The notes: generated by a model not told the origin, from the sequence alone. A stretch of 64,000 nucleotides of DNA from Acidimicrobiaceae bacterium (GCA_024641005.1 JAHEDX010000004.1:1-64000), one strand, 5' to 3'. Positions 23,436-31,564 are shown, counted from the stretch's first letter. Numbers and translations are program-made.

Positions 23436-24300
23436 CGCGGACACCGTTGCGCAACGTGCCGATCTCGGGCACGTTCACCTCGACCACATCGCCTGGTGTG
23501 AGGAACCGCGGCGGGTCGAATCTGGCTCCCGCTCCGGTGGGGGTACCGGTGAAGATGATGTCACCGGGAGCCAGCGTGCAGAACGTCGACAGGTAGGCGA
23601 TCTGGAATTCGATCGGGAACGCCATCGACGCCGGTGTGTCGTCCTGACGCAGCTCGCCGTTGACCCGCGTGGTGAGGTGGAGTTCGTCGAACGTGCCGAT
23701 CTCGTCGAGGGTGACCAGCCAGGGCCCGATCGAGCCGGTCGAGTCCCAGTTCTTGCCCTGGGTCACGTTGAACTTCGCGTGGCGCACCCAGTCGCGGATC
23801 GTGCCTTCGTTGCCGAGCGTGAGCCCGGCGATGTGGTCTCTGGCCGACGCCTGGGGGATGCGCCGGCCGCCCTTGCCGATGACCGCCACGATCTCACCCT
23901 CGTAGTCCAACTGTGAGCTCTCGGGAGGGCGAACCAATGGTTGCTCGTGGCCGACGAACGACTCGGGGAAACGGATGAACACGCTGGGCTTCGTCGGGGC
24001 GTTCTGCCCGTCGGCGTACTCGGCGTTGCGGCCCCCATAGTTGACACCGATGCAGAAGATCTTGCCGGGGCGCGGCAGGGTGCGCAGGTACGTGATGTCG
24101 GACAGCGACACATCGGCGCTTGCAGACTGTGAGATCGAGCGAGCCTCGTCGAGTCGATCTTGCGCGAGCAGATCGGACAGGTCGGCGACATCGTCGAGCC
24201 GGCTTCCCAGATCGACGACGGCTTCGATCTCGCCATCGCCCGTCGGGACGGCAGCACCGAACGTCGATCGGCCGTCGTGGGAGTAGCTGAGCAATCGCAT
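23428..24300 (-). CDS. Fumarylacetoacetate hydrolase family enzyme (HpcE/HpaG-like)
   Basis: A 290-residue protein of the FAH superfamily. The N-terminal 60 residues are variable and the C-terminal 210 form the FAH fold, with metal-site sequences DYEGEIVAVIG (Glu and Glu) and the later GSIGPWLVT and FTGTPTGAG motifs. In hpc/hpa pathways this family includes the enzyme that isomerises and decarboxylates the ring-fission diacid. It leads the minus-strand operon that continues into the MarR gene, and it diverges from hpcD. The match to that role is by context; acylpyruvate hydrolases share the same fold. Confidence 0.83.
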   Translation of the reverse strand: MRLLSYSHDGRSTFGAAVPTGDGEIEAVVDLGSRLDDVADLSDLLAQDRLDEARSISQSASADVSLSDITYLRTLPRPGKIFCIGVNYGGRNAEYADGQNAPTKPSVFIRFPESFVGHEQPLVRPPESSQLDYEGEIVAVIGKGGRRIPQASARDHIAGLTLGNEGTIRDWVRHAKFNVTQGKNWDSTGSIGPWLVTLDEIGTFDELHLTTRVNGELRQDDTPASMAFPIEFQIAYLSTFCTLAPGDIIFTGTPTGAGARFDPPRFLTPGDVVEVNVPEIGTLRNGVRDE

Positions 24301-24406
24301 CTTGCAGTTATAGATAACATGTTAGATAATCAAGTGCAATGCCTGATCTCGATTTCGAATGTCGTGGTGTCGATCGACTCGACCCGACTGATGTGATTCG
24401 CGTGCC
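24301..24406. promoter_or_regulatory. Divergent promoter with TAACATGTTA palindrome
   Basis: This 106-base gap separates the divergent FAH-type and hpcD genes and is AT-richer than its surroundings. A perfect palindrome TAACATGTTA (24315-24324) is flanked by GATA repeats, and TATAG/TATCT-like hexamers could serve as -10 boxes for the minus-strand genes. The MarR protein encoded downstream is the natural candidate to bind here. Confidence 0.55.
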
Positions 24407-24817
24407 GTGCCGCATCTGATCGTCGAGCACTCGGCGAATGTCGCCGACGTCGCCGACATCCGTGGACTCGTCGATGCGTTGCACAGCGCGGCACTCGCGA
24501 CCGGCATCGCTCCGCTCGACGCCCTCCGCACCAGAGCTGCCCCGAGGGAGTACGTCGCGATCGGTGATCGGGATCCGAGCAACAAGTTCATCGCCGTCAC
24601 GGCCCGACTCGGCGCCGGCCGCTCCGACGCCGACAAGCAGAGGTTCATCGACGCTCTGATGCACGCCCTCGACGAGTACCTCGGCGCGGCGCAGGAAACC
24701 ATCATGCTCAGCGTCGAATACCAGGAGATCGATCCGGCATGGCGGCTCAACAAGAACAATCTGCGCGACGTCATCGGCGAGCGCGCCGAGCGATCCGGCC
24801 GGCCAACCGACGGATGA
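24407..24817 (+). CDS. hpcD: 5-carboxymethyl-2-hydroxymuconate isomerase (tautomerase family)
   Basis: A 136-residue small tautomerase. The start codon is the GTG at 24407, so Pro becomes the second codon (PHLIVEHSANV), giving the N-terminal Pro base that this superfamily needs. The pattern PHLIVEHS matches the CHM isomerases (HpcD/HpaF) of homoprotocatechuate breakdown rather than 4-oxalocrotonate tautomerases, and the length of about 126-136 fits. It isomerises the oxidised ring-fission product before hydration. It is followed after 34 bases by the semialdehyde dehydrogenase, in pathway order. Confidence 0.85.
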   Translation: MPHLIVEHSANVADVADIRGLVDALHSAALATGIAPLDALRTRAAPREYVAIGDRDPSNKFIAVTARLGAGRSDADKQRFIDALMHALDEYLGAAQETIMLSVEYQEIDPAWRLNKNNLRDVIGERAERSGRPTDG

Positions 24818-24851
24818 TCCACGACGAATGCCAGCCCACGAGGAGTAACAC

Positions 24852-26381
24852 ATGGCCGTGACCAAGACCTTCGACGACTATCGCGCCGCGGCGACCGCTC
24901 AGCTGGAGCGCTTCGCGCGGACAACACTCACGCATTTCATCAACGGCGAGCCGACCCCGAGCGTGAGCGGCGAGACGTTCGACAACCACTCACCGATCGA
25001 CGGCATGCTCCTCGGAAGGGTCGCTTCCGGAGGCGCCGCCGACATCGACGCGGCGGCGTCGGCCGCCGCCGGAGCGTTCGCGGACTGGTCGGGTCGGAGC
25101 GGACAAGAACGAAAGCGCGTGCTGCACCGTGTCGCCGATCTGATCGTCGAGCGAGCCGACGAGATCGCCGCGGTCGAATGCGTCGACACCGGGCAGACCG
25201 TCCGTTTCATGAGCGCCGCGGCGATTCGCGGGGCGGAGAACTTTCGGTTCTTCGCCGATCACGCGCCCGACGCCGGCAACGGCCGCTCGATGCCCGACGA
25301 GCATCACGTCAACTTCTCGAGCCGTACGGCACTGGGCCCGGTCGGGGTGATCACCCCCTGGAACACACCGTTCATGTTGTCGACCTGGAAGATCGCGCCG
25401 GCACTGGCCGCCGGTTGCACGGTGGTGCACAAGCCGGCCGAATGGTCGCCCTACTCGGCTGCGCTACTGGCGGAGATCGCGCTCGAGGCGGGCCTCCCGC
25501 CCGGCGTACTCAACACGGTGCACGGGTTCGGCGAGTCGGCCGGCAAGTCGCTCACCGAACATCCGGCGATCAAGGCGATTGCGTTCGTCGGCGAGTCGGC
25601 GACGGGCTCGATGATCCAGGCGCAGGCCGCCCCCACGTTGAAGCGTGTGCACTTCGAGCTCGGTGGCAAGAACCCCGTGCTCGTGTTCGACGACGCCGAC
25701 CTCGACCGAGCGCTCGATGCGGTCGTGTTCATGATCTACAGCCTCAACGGTGAGCGGTGCACGTCGTCGAGTCGGCTCCTGGTGCAGGGATCGATCCACG
25801 ACGAGTTCGTCGCCCGACTGACCGAACGTGTCCGTGCCCTCCGCGTCGGACATCCGCTCGACCCGTCGACCGAGATCGGACCGCTCATCCATCCGCTCCA
25901 CTGCGCCAAGGTTCGCGGCTACACGGCCACGGCCGAAGAAGACGGCGCAACCGTCATCGTCGGAGGTGGGGAAGCGACAGATCCCGAGTCGTACTACGTG
26001 AACCCGATGCTGTTCACGGGAGCGACGAACGACATGCGCATCGCCCGGGAGGAGATCTTCGGTCCGGTGTTGACCGTGATCCCGTTCGCCGACGAGGCGG
26101 ACGCGGTGGCGATCGCCAACGACACCGACTACGGCCTCGCCGCGTACCTGTGGACGGGCGACACCGGCAGGGCTCACCGGGTCGCCCGAGATCTCGACGC
26201 CGGGATGATCTGGGTCAACAGTCAGAACGTGAGGCACCTGCCCACTCCGTTCGGCGGCACCAAAGCCAGCGGCATCGGACGAGACGGTGGCCCGGAGTAT
26301 TCGTTCGATTTCTACATGGACACGAAGAACATCGCCATCGCGTACGACACCCATCCGATCCCGAAGCTCGGAACGCCCTGA
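24852..26381 (+). CDS. hpcC: 5-carboxymethyl-2-hydroxymuconate semialdehyde dehydrogenase
   Basis: A 509-residue NAD-dependent aldehyde dehydrogenase. The catalytic Cys303 is in NGERCTSSS and the base Glu269 in HFELGGKNP; GVITPWNTPF and the NAD-binding turns are in place. Length and neighbours match HpcC/HpaE, which oxidises the meta-cleavage semialdehyde to the diacid. It overlaps the hydratase gene by one base (TGATG). Other ALDHs that act on ring-fission aldehydes would look alike, so the exact substrate follows from the operon. Confidence 0.87.
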   Translation: MAVTKTFDDYRAAATAQLERFARTTLTHFINGEPTPSVSGETFDNHSPIDGMLLGRVASGGAADIDAAASAAAGAFADWSGRSGQERKRVLHRVADLIVERADEIAAVECVDTGQTVRFMSAAAIRGAENFRFFADHAPDAGNGRSMPDEHHVNFSSRTALGPVGVITPWNTPFMLSTWKIAPALAAGCTVVHKPAEWSPYSAALLAEIALEAGLPPGVLNTVHGFGESAGKSLTEHPAIKAIAFVGESATGSMIQAQAAPTLKRVHFELGGKNPVLVFDDADLDRALDAVVFMIYSLNGERCTSSSRLLVQGSIHDEFVARLTERVRALRVGHPLDPSTEIGPLIHPLHCAKVRGYTATAEEDGATVIVGGGEATDPESYYVNPMLFTGATNDMRIAREEIFGPVLTVIPFADEADAVAIANDTDYGLAAYLWTGDTGRAHRVARDLDAGMIWVNSQNVRHLPTPFGGTKASGIGRDGGPEYSFDFYMDTKNIAIAYDTHPIPKLGTP

Positions 26382-27205
26382 TGGCACCGACGCTCACGAG
26401 CGGGCAGATCGGGGTCCTCGCGGCCGCTCACGAGACGGCGCGCCGTACGGCTGTGCAGATCGAGCCCGTGACGCGGACGTATCCCGACGCGACGCTGGAA
26501 GACGCCTACGCGATCCAGGCGGCATGGATCGACCTCCAAGTCGCCGGTGGTGCCGCGGTGAAGGGGCACAAGATCGGGCTCACGAGCAAGGCCATGCAGT
26601 CGGCGATGAAGATCGACGAGCCCGACTTCGGAGCCCTCCTCGACTACATGTTCCTCGAATCGGGTTCGACCATCAGCGCCGGGCGGTACCTCGACCCGAA
26701 GATCGAGGTGGAGTTCGCCTTCGTGCTGGGCGCAACGCTCGATCGGGCAGACCTGACCTCGGCCGACGTGTATGCCGCCACAGACCACATCGTGCCCGCA
26801 TTGGAGTTGATCGACGCGCGGTCGTATCGCGTCCATCCGGCAGATGGCCGCCCCCGCACCGTGATCGACACGATCTCCGACAATGCAGCGGACGCCGGGA
26901 TCGTGCTGGGTGGTGGCCGGGTGTCACCCGGCGAGGCCGCGTCCGGCGCGCTGCGGTGGGCCGGCGCGATCTGCAAGCGCAACGGTGTGGTCGAGGAGAC
27001 GGGGCTCGGCGCCGGCGTGCTCGACGACCCGGTGATGGGCGTCGTGTGGCTCGCGAACCGGTTGCACGGCCTCGGCATCTCGTTGATGGCAGGGGAGACG
27101 ATCCTCGCCGGATCGTTCACCAGACCCGTCGACTGCCGGTCGGGCGACCACTTCGAGGTGGATTTCGGGAAGCTCGGAACCATCGAACTGACGGTCAGCC
27201 CCTGA
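26381..27205 (+). CDS. hpcG: 2-oxo-hept-3-ene-1,7-dioate hydratase (HpcG/MhpD family)
   Basis: A 274-residue hydratase of the HpcG/MhpD/4-oxalocrotonate decarboxylase family. Signatures are KGHKIGLTSKAMQ near 60, the metal-site pair in KIEVEFAFVLG near 107, and SLMAGETILAGSFT close to the end. It adds water to the oxo-enoic diacid after isomerisation. The next enzyme of the classic pathway, an HpcH/HpaI-type aldolase, is not found in this window, so the last step must be encoded elsewhere or use another route. The stop lies within a few bases of the palindromic element. Confidence 0.87.
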   Translation: MAPTLTSGQIGVLAAAHETARRTAVQIEPVTRTYPDATLEDAYAIQAAWIDLQVAGGAAVKGHKIGLTSKAMQSAMKIDEPDFGALLDYMFLESGSTISAGRYLDPKIEVEFAFVLGATLDRADLTSADVYAATDHIVPALELIDARSYRVHPADGRPRTVIDTISDNAADAGIVLGGGRVSPGEAASGALRWAGAICKRNGVVEETGLGAGVLDDPVMGVVWLANRLHGLGISLMAGETILAGSFTRPVDCRSGDHFEVDFGKLGTIELTVSP

Positions 27206-27206
27206 C

Positions 27207-27635
27207 TCACCCCGTTCTGTTCAGCATCTCGCCGTACCGGGTCTGCGAAACGCTGAACAGAACGGGGTGGGAGGTGGCCTGGCAGGCGTGGAGGAGCGGC
27301 TCGAGCGCCATCGCCTTGGACTTCGAACCCGACACCTTGAGCTTGCGGAACAGCAGCGCCCGCCCGAGGGGGAGCGTGCCGAGCAGCAACTCGTGCATCG
27401 AGTCGGCGCTCAACGTGGCGGTCAGGGTTGCGTCGACACCGATCGGCTCGAACGTCGTGGTGACGGGCCGCGTCCGTCCGTCGACCCAGACGTCGGCGTC
27501 GGGGTGGTCGAGTCGGAAGTTGATCACCATCTGCCGGTCGACCAGCGTGGCCATCGAGTCGTCGTCGGAGATGTCGGCGAACATCTGCGTGTACACGGCC
27601 CTGAGCTGGTCGGCGTCGGCATAGATCCGGCTCAT
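27207..27635 (-). CDS. SCP2 sterol-carrier-like protein
   Basis: A 142-residue protein whose first 115 residues read as an SCP2/alkyl-sulfatase C-like fold: an N-terminal helix, the amphipathic strands FRLDHPDADVWVDGR, then a DATLTATLSADSMHELLLG turn and the LFRKLKVSGSKSKAM strand typical of SCP2. Such proteins bind hydrophobic ligands. The final 24 residues (from about HPVLFSVSQ) are encoded by the second palindromic element, so this tail arose from the repeat; the stop codon lies inside its flank. The ligand and its role next to the dioxygenase module are unknown. Confidence 0.72.
   Translation of the reverse strand: MSRIYADADQLRAVYTQMFADISDDDSMATLVDRQMVINFRLDHPDADVWVDGRTRPVTTTFEPIGVDATLTATLSADSMHELLLGTLPLGRALLFRKLKVSGSKSKAMALEPLLHACQATSHPVLFSVSQTRYGEMLNRTG
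27208..27269. repeat. Palindromic element copy 2, overlapping the SCP2 gene end
   Basis: CACCCCGTTCTGTTCAGC (27208-27225) and GCTGAACAGAACGGGGTG (27252-27269) form a perfect 18-base inverted repeat with a 26-base interior. The interior starts ATCT and ends AAAC, with a decayed copy of the inner palindrome of copy 1. The outer stem is conserved while the core has drifted. It occupies the convergent junction of the hydratase and SCP2 genes and contributes coding sequence to the latter. Confidence 0.87.
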
Positions 27636-27678
27636 GGCCACCAACCCTAGGGCGCGCCGATCACCCGCCGGGCGGAGG

Positions 27679-28530
27679 TCAGGACGAGACGTTGCTCGCG
27701 GCGAGCACCTGCACCGCCGCGGCCGTGTTCGAGATCGGGATGTGGTAGTTGCGGTGCACTTCGGTGACATCGCCGCCGAGGGCGCCGCGCATCGCCAGCC
27801 AATTGATGACCTCGACACCCTGCGAACCGGCGAGATCGACGAGCTCGGGGATGGTGTGCTTCGTGATCGTCGCGGTGGTGCCGGCGGCGAGGGCATCGAG
27901 GCAGACCCGGTCGAAATCGGGATTGAGGAATCCGGCGCGTCTGCCTTCGAGTTGGTGCGAGAGCCCGCCACTGCCGAACACGACGACGCGCTCGTCGCCC
28001 GGCCACGACCGCACAGCGTCGCCGATGGCGACGCCGAGCGCTTCGCATCTGGCGGCGCTCGCCAACGGATGTTGGACCGTGTTCACGTGGATCGGGACGA
28101 CCTTCAAGTCGGCGGGCCGCTCGGGCCACAGCAGCGCCATCGGTACCCAGAACCCGTGGTCGATCAGCATCTCCTGGCAGGTGGTGAGGTCGAAGTCGGC
28201 CGCCATGGCCGTCTCGATGAGATGCCACGAGAGGGCGGCGTCACCCGCGAAAGGTTCGACGGTGCCGATGCCCCAGCCCTCGTCGTCGCTCTCGTAGCGG
28301 TCGGCCGCCCCCACCGCGAAGGTCGGCATCGCGTCGAGGAAGAAGTTCAGACCGTGGTCGTTGTAGAACACGATGGCGACGTCGGGGCGAACGTCGGCGA
28401 GCCAGGCACGGGCCGGGCCGTACCCGTCGAAGAACGGGGCCCAGTACGGGTCGTCGTACAACTTGTTCGTGATCGCGTTCGCGATCGCCGGGACGTGCGA
28501 CGTCCCGATCCCTCCGACGATCGTGGCCAT
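27679..28530 (-). CDS. ligB: Class III extradiol dioxygenase, LigB-type beta subunit (module 2)
   Basis: A 283-residue LigB-superfamily protein. Iron ligands by pattern are His12 (GTSHVPA), His59 (YNDHGLNFF) and Glu240 (GVEVINW), with the catalytic His at 192 (GGLSHQL); the spacing matches LigB of Sphingobium (His12, His61, Glu242, His195) closely. It is only distantly similar to the beta subunit of module 1, so it likely accepts another catechol or gallate-type ring. It overlaps its ligA by one base. A second such enzyme in the same 10 kb is unusual. Confidence 0.88.
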   Translation of the reverse strand: MATIVGGIGTSHVPAIANAITNKLYDDPYWAPFFDGYGPARAWLADVRPDVAIVFYNDHGLNFFLDAMPTFAVGAADRYESDDEGWGIGTVEPFAGDAALSWHLIETAMAADFDLTTCQEMLIDHGFWVPMALLWPERPADLKVVPIHVNTVQHPLASAARCEALGVAIGDAVRSWPGDERVVVFGSGGLSHQLEGRRAGFLNPDFDRVCLDALAAGTTATITKHTIPELVDLAGSQGVEVINWLAMRGALGGDVTEVHRNYHIPISNTAAAVQVLAASNVSS

Positions 28531-28895
28531 CAGCAGTCTCCCTTCGCTCGTGCCTGCCGGCCGGCCTCGAGCAGTTGCGCTTTGAACTCGTCGACCGTCG
28601 TGCCGGTCTGGAGAGCGCCGAGGTCTTGCACCCCGAGCCCGAGTACGCCGGCCAACTTGGCGAGGTAATAGACGTTGCCGCCCGCGTCGAGCATGCCGAG
28701 CACGTCGCGTGCCTGCACTGCCCGTCGTTGCTCGTCGGTCAGCCCGAAGCGGTCGAGATAGGCGTCTTCGTCGGCGATCAGCGCGGCCCGGTTCTCGGGC
28801 CGGTTCAGCGAAAAGCACATCTTGTTGAGGGCGTATCCGCGCCGGGCCAGGGACCCGTCGAAGAGCACCGCTTCGGGAAGTTCATCGGTGGTCAC
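28530..28895 (-). CDS. ligA: LigA-type alpha subunit (module 2)
   Basis: A 121-residue LigA-family small subunit: GYALNKMCFSLNRPENR near the N-terminus, FGLTDEQRRAVQARD, and GGNVYYLAKLAGVLGL in the second half. This is closer to the canonical LigA pattern (LNxxCFSLxxxxNR) than the module 1 copy. The start is the GTG at 28895, with AAGGA about seven bases upstream. Its stop overlaps the ligB start, as in module 1. The P450 gene ends 58 bases upstream of its start on the same strand. Confidence 0.87.
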   Translation of the reverse strand: MTTDELPEAVLFDGSLARRGYALNKMCFSLNRPENRAALIADEDAYLDRFGLTDEQRRAVQARDVLGMLDAGGNVYYLAKLAGVLGLGVQDLGALQTGTTVDEFKAQLLEAGRQARAKGDC

Positions 28896-28953
28896 GTGAC
28901 CGTCCTTTCTGATGGCGTATCCGGGGTCGTGTCGGATGTCGTCGGTGTGCTCG

Positions 28954-30117
28954 TCATGTTCTCACCAGATCGAGTCGCATGGGACTGCGGAACGTCGACG
29001 ACGGCATCCACGGGAGCGTCCCGTTGACCCGCTCGTACTCGGGGACGACGTCGTGAAATGCCTGCATCGCGATCTTCACCGACATCCGGGCGATGGTGGT
29101 GCCGAGACAGAGATGCACGCTCCCGCCGAATCCGAGGTGTCCTTTCGTGCGGCGGTGGATGTCGTAGGTGTCGGGATCGGGATACCGGCGCTCGTCGCGG
29201 TTGGCGGATCCGAACGCGAGGCACACGAAGTCGCCCTCGCACATGGTCTGGCCGTGAAGTGTGTGGTCGCGGGTCAGGCACCGCTTGAAGCGTTGCGCGG
29301 ACGTGTTGTACCGCAGCGACTCCTCGATCGCGTTGCGCAACAGGTCGGGGTTGTCGACACATTCGCGGCGGGCGTCGGGGAAGTCGGCCATGTTGAGGCC
29401 GAACATCGACATGAATCCGCCGAGCGATTCGACTCCGGCCATGATCAGGGTCGTCGTCGTCAGTAGCACCTCGCGCTCGTCGAGCCGGTCCCCGTCGATC
29501 TCGGCGAGCGAGAAGTGCGAGATGAGATCGTTCCGGGGGTGGGCGCGCCGCTCTTCGATGACGCTCGAGGCGTAGTCCTGCATCCATTCGTAGGCGGCGA
29601 TGTGCTCGGGGCCCTTCGCGCCGGTGGCTGCGTCGTTCTGGACCATCAGCACGGCCTTCTCGCGCACGATCGCCTCGTCGCCCAGCGGCAGGCCGAGTGC
29701 GGCGAACAGGACCCGCACCGTGAACTTCGACGAGAAATCACCGATGAAATCGAACTGCTCGTGCTCGGCGAGCGGGGCCACCGCCTGCTCGGCGAGCTCG
29801 CGGATCGGTTCGGTCAGGCTGTCGAGGTTGCGACGGACGAAGGCGTACTGGATCAGGTCGCGCAGGCGGTCGTGGTGGGGTGGGTCGGTCGTGCCGAGCG
29901 TGGCGCCGGCGCGGCCGGGGAGCTCGGTCATCATGTTGCCCTGGGCCGACGAGAACGTCTCCCAGTCGTCGAGCGCAGCGACGACGTCGTCATAGCGCGA
30001 CAACACCCACATCTGGGCGTCGTCGCTCCAGAAGCACGGGTGCTCGTCGCGCAGGACCTGATACGCCGGGAACGGATCGGCGTCGGTCTCCGGCGAGAAC
30101 GGGTCGAAGCGGAACAT
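28954..30117 (-). CDS. Cytochrome P450 (module 2)
   Basis: A 387-residue class I P450. The heme loop FGGSVHLCLGTT gives Cys337 as thiolate; the ExxR pair is Glu266-Arg269. The I-helix motif is AGVESLG (227-233), with Ser231 where most P450s have the oxygen-activating Thr, so both P450s of the island depart from AGxxT. It precedes ligA-ligB on one transcript, as in module 1, and diverges from an AraC regulator. Hydroxylation or O-dealkylation of an aromatic ahead of ring cleavage is inferred. Electron-transfer partners are not encoded nearby. Confidence 0.9.
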   Translation of the reverse strand: MFRFDPFSPETDADPFPAYQVLRDEHPCFWSDDAQMWVLSRYDDVVAALDDWETFSSAQGNMMTELPGRAGATLGTTDPPHHDRLRDLIQYAFVRRNLDSLTEPIRELAEQAVAPLAEHEQFDFIGDFSSKFTVRVLFAALGLPLGDEAIVREKAVLMVQNDAATGAKGPEHIAAYEWMQDYASSVIEERRAHPRNDLISHFSLAEIDGDRLDEREVLLTTTTLIMAGVESLGGFMSMFGLNMADFPDARRECVDNPDLLRNAIEESLRYNTSAQRFKRCLTRDHTLHGQTMCEGDFVCLAFGSANRDERRYPDPDTYDIHRRTKGHLGFGGSVHLCLGTTIARMSVKIAMQAFHDVVPEYERVNGTLPWMPSSTFRSPMRLDLVRT

Positions 30118-30158
30118 GACGCAACCGTAGGCTCGTGGGTCGTCGTGATGAAGGCACG

Positions 30159-30170
30159 ATCCGATCGGAT
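30159..30170. promoter_or_regulatory. 12-bp palindrome between the P450 and AraC genes
   Basis: ATCCGATCGGAT is a perfect 12-base palindrome in the 73-base gap between the divergent P450 and AraC-type genes, followed by a TACTAT hexamer at 30176-30181 just before the regulator start. It may be an operator or chance, since GATC-rich palindromes are common in this DNA. Confidence 0.3.
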
Positions 30171-30190
30171 ACGGGTACTATTCCGTCACC

Positions 30191-31114
30191 ATGTCGTATC
30201 GCGACGATTCGATCCCCCGCTATTACCTCTATGGCGAGGACGCCGAGGCCCGTCCGTTCGAGTTCGTCCACGTCGAACGCCTACGGGACCGTAGCGAGCC
30301 ACGAGACTGGACGATCGACGTCCACACACATATCGGACTGGCACAACTCGCGGTCTTCCTCGAGGGCGGAGTCGAACTCCACCTCGACGCCACGACCTCC
30401 ACCGTGAGGGCGCCGGCCGCGGTCACGATTCCGTCGGGTGCTGCACATGCGCTCGATGTCGTGCCGGGCTCGCAAGGGTATGTGGTGATGCTCGCCGATG
30501 ATCATCTCGACCAGGCTCGGCTCGGTCGGTGGCTCCACGACACCTTGTTCTCGCGGTCGGTGATGCTGAGTCTCGACCGATCGAACTCGTCCCAGGCCGA
30601 GCACCTCTGCGAACAGCTGGTCCGCGAGCAACAAGCCCTCGAGGTCGCTCACGATGCCGTGACCCAGTGGCTCGCGCTCAGCCTGCTCACGTTGCTGGCG
30701 CGTCGAGCCGACACGTCAGCGGGGTCAGCGAGCGGACAACTCGATCGGTTCCGCGACTTCCGGCGGCTCGTCGAGGAGCACTTCCACGAGCATCGATCCG
30801 TCTCGTGGTACGCCGGTCGGTTGCATCTCTCGGAGAGTTCGCTCAACCGGCTGTGCGACAGCGCGGGCGGCACGACCGCGTTCGAGGTGGTGCAGGGCCG
30901 TCTCGAACTCGAGGCGCGGCGGAGGTTGCGCTACACGACCGCCCCCGTCACCACGCTGGCCCACGAGCTCGGCTTTCGCGACCAGTCGTACTTCTCGCGG
31001 TTCTTCCGGCGCCGCACAGGCCGGTCGCCCAGTGACTTCCGGCTGGCCGACCAGGCGATCCTCGACGATGCTGCGGTCGCCTCGGCCGAGCCGTCGACGC
31101 TTGCGGCTCGGTGA
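30191..31114 (+). CDS. AraC family regulator with cupin-type sensor domain
   Basis: A 307-residue AraC/XylS regulator. Residues 1-110 form a cupin-like ligand domain with IDVHTHIGLAQLAVFL and the IPSGAAHALDV turn. Residues 200-295 hold two helix-turn-helix units, with YAGRLHLSESSLNRLC in the first and LAHELGFRDQSYFSRFFRR in the second, the best conserved AraC signature. This layout resembles PobR and HpaA, activators of hydroxybenzoate and hydroxyphenylacetate catabolism. It diverges from the module 2 operon and probably activates it in response to the aromatic substrate. Confidence 0.87.
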   Translation: MSYRDDSIPRYYLYGEDAEARPFEFVHVERLRDRSEPRDWTIDVHTHIGLAQLAVFLEGGVELHLDATTSTVRAPAAVTIPSGAAHALDVVPGSQGYVVMLADDHLDQARLGRWLHDTLFSRSVMLSLDRSNSSQAEHLCEQLVREQQALEVAHDAVTQWLALSLLTLLARRADTSAGSASGQLDRFRDFRRLVEEHFHEHRSVSWYAGRLHLSESSLNRLCDSAGGTTAFEVVQGRLELEARRRLRYTTAPVTTLAHELGFRDQSYFSRFFRRRTGRSPSDFRLADQAILDDAAVASAEPSTLAAR

Positions 31115-31123
31115 CGGCGCCGC

Positions 31124-31564
31124 TCAGTTCGTGTCGGGCTTGGCCAGCAGGACGGCTGTGCGGCCGGCGATCCGCCATCCCTCGTCGGAGAGGGCGAACG
31201 TGTCGATGAATTCACCCAGCGCCGGCGCGCCGACGACCGGGAGTTCGCCCGGCTGCGCCGTGGTTGGTTCGGTCCACGAATAGAGCAGCACGATGGTGGT
31301 GGCCGTCGCGGTGGTCTCGCTGTCGATCGTCACCTTGATGTTGGTGCAGACGTGCCGTGTCCGCCGGTCCGCCGGCCCGTTGCGGTACGAGGCATCGATC
31401 GCCTCGCGACCTTCGATCACCTGTCCGGAGGGTCGCACGAGATGTGCGCCGGGCGCGTAGAGCGCCGACAGCGCGGACCAGTCGCGGTGGTCGTTATGGG
31501 TGGCCGAGTCGAGGATGAGACGCTCGCATGCTCGCTCGATCAGGTGTGCGCCGTCCGCGTTCAT
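31124..31564 (-). CDS. SnoaL-like / NTF2-fold protein
   Basis: A 146-residue protein with the NTF2/SnoaL cone fold: an N-terminal helix with DWSALSALYAPGAHLVRPSG, then GREAIDASYR, a VLLYSWTEP strand and a final GWRIAGRTAVLL strand. Such proteins are hydratases, isomerases or ring-hydroxylase small subunits without a fixed motif. The start codon overlaps the stop of the upstream MetE-like gene by four bases (ATGA), so the pair is translated together. Its substrate is unknown; a role in the same aromatic pathway is inferred from place. Confidence 0.78.
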   Translation of the reverse strand: MNADGAHLIERACERLILDSATHNDHRDWSALSALYAPGAHLVRPSGQVIEGREAIDASYRNGPADRRTRHVCTNIKVTIDSETTATATTIVLLYSWTEPTTAQPGELPVVGAPALGEFIDTFALSDEGWRIAGRTAVLLAKPDTN

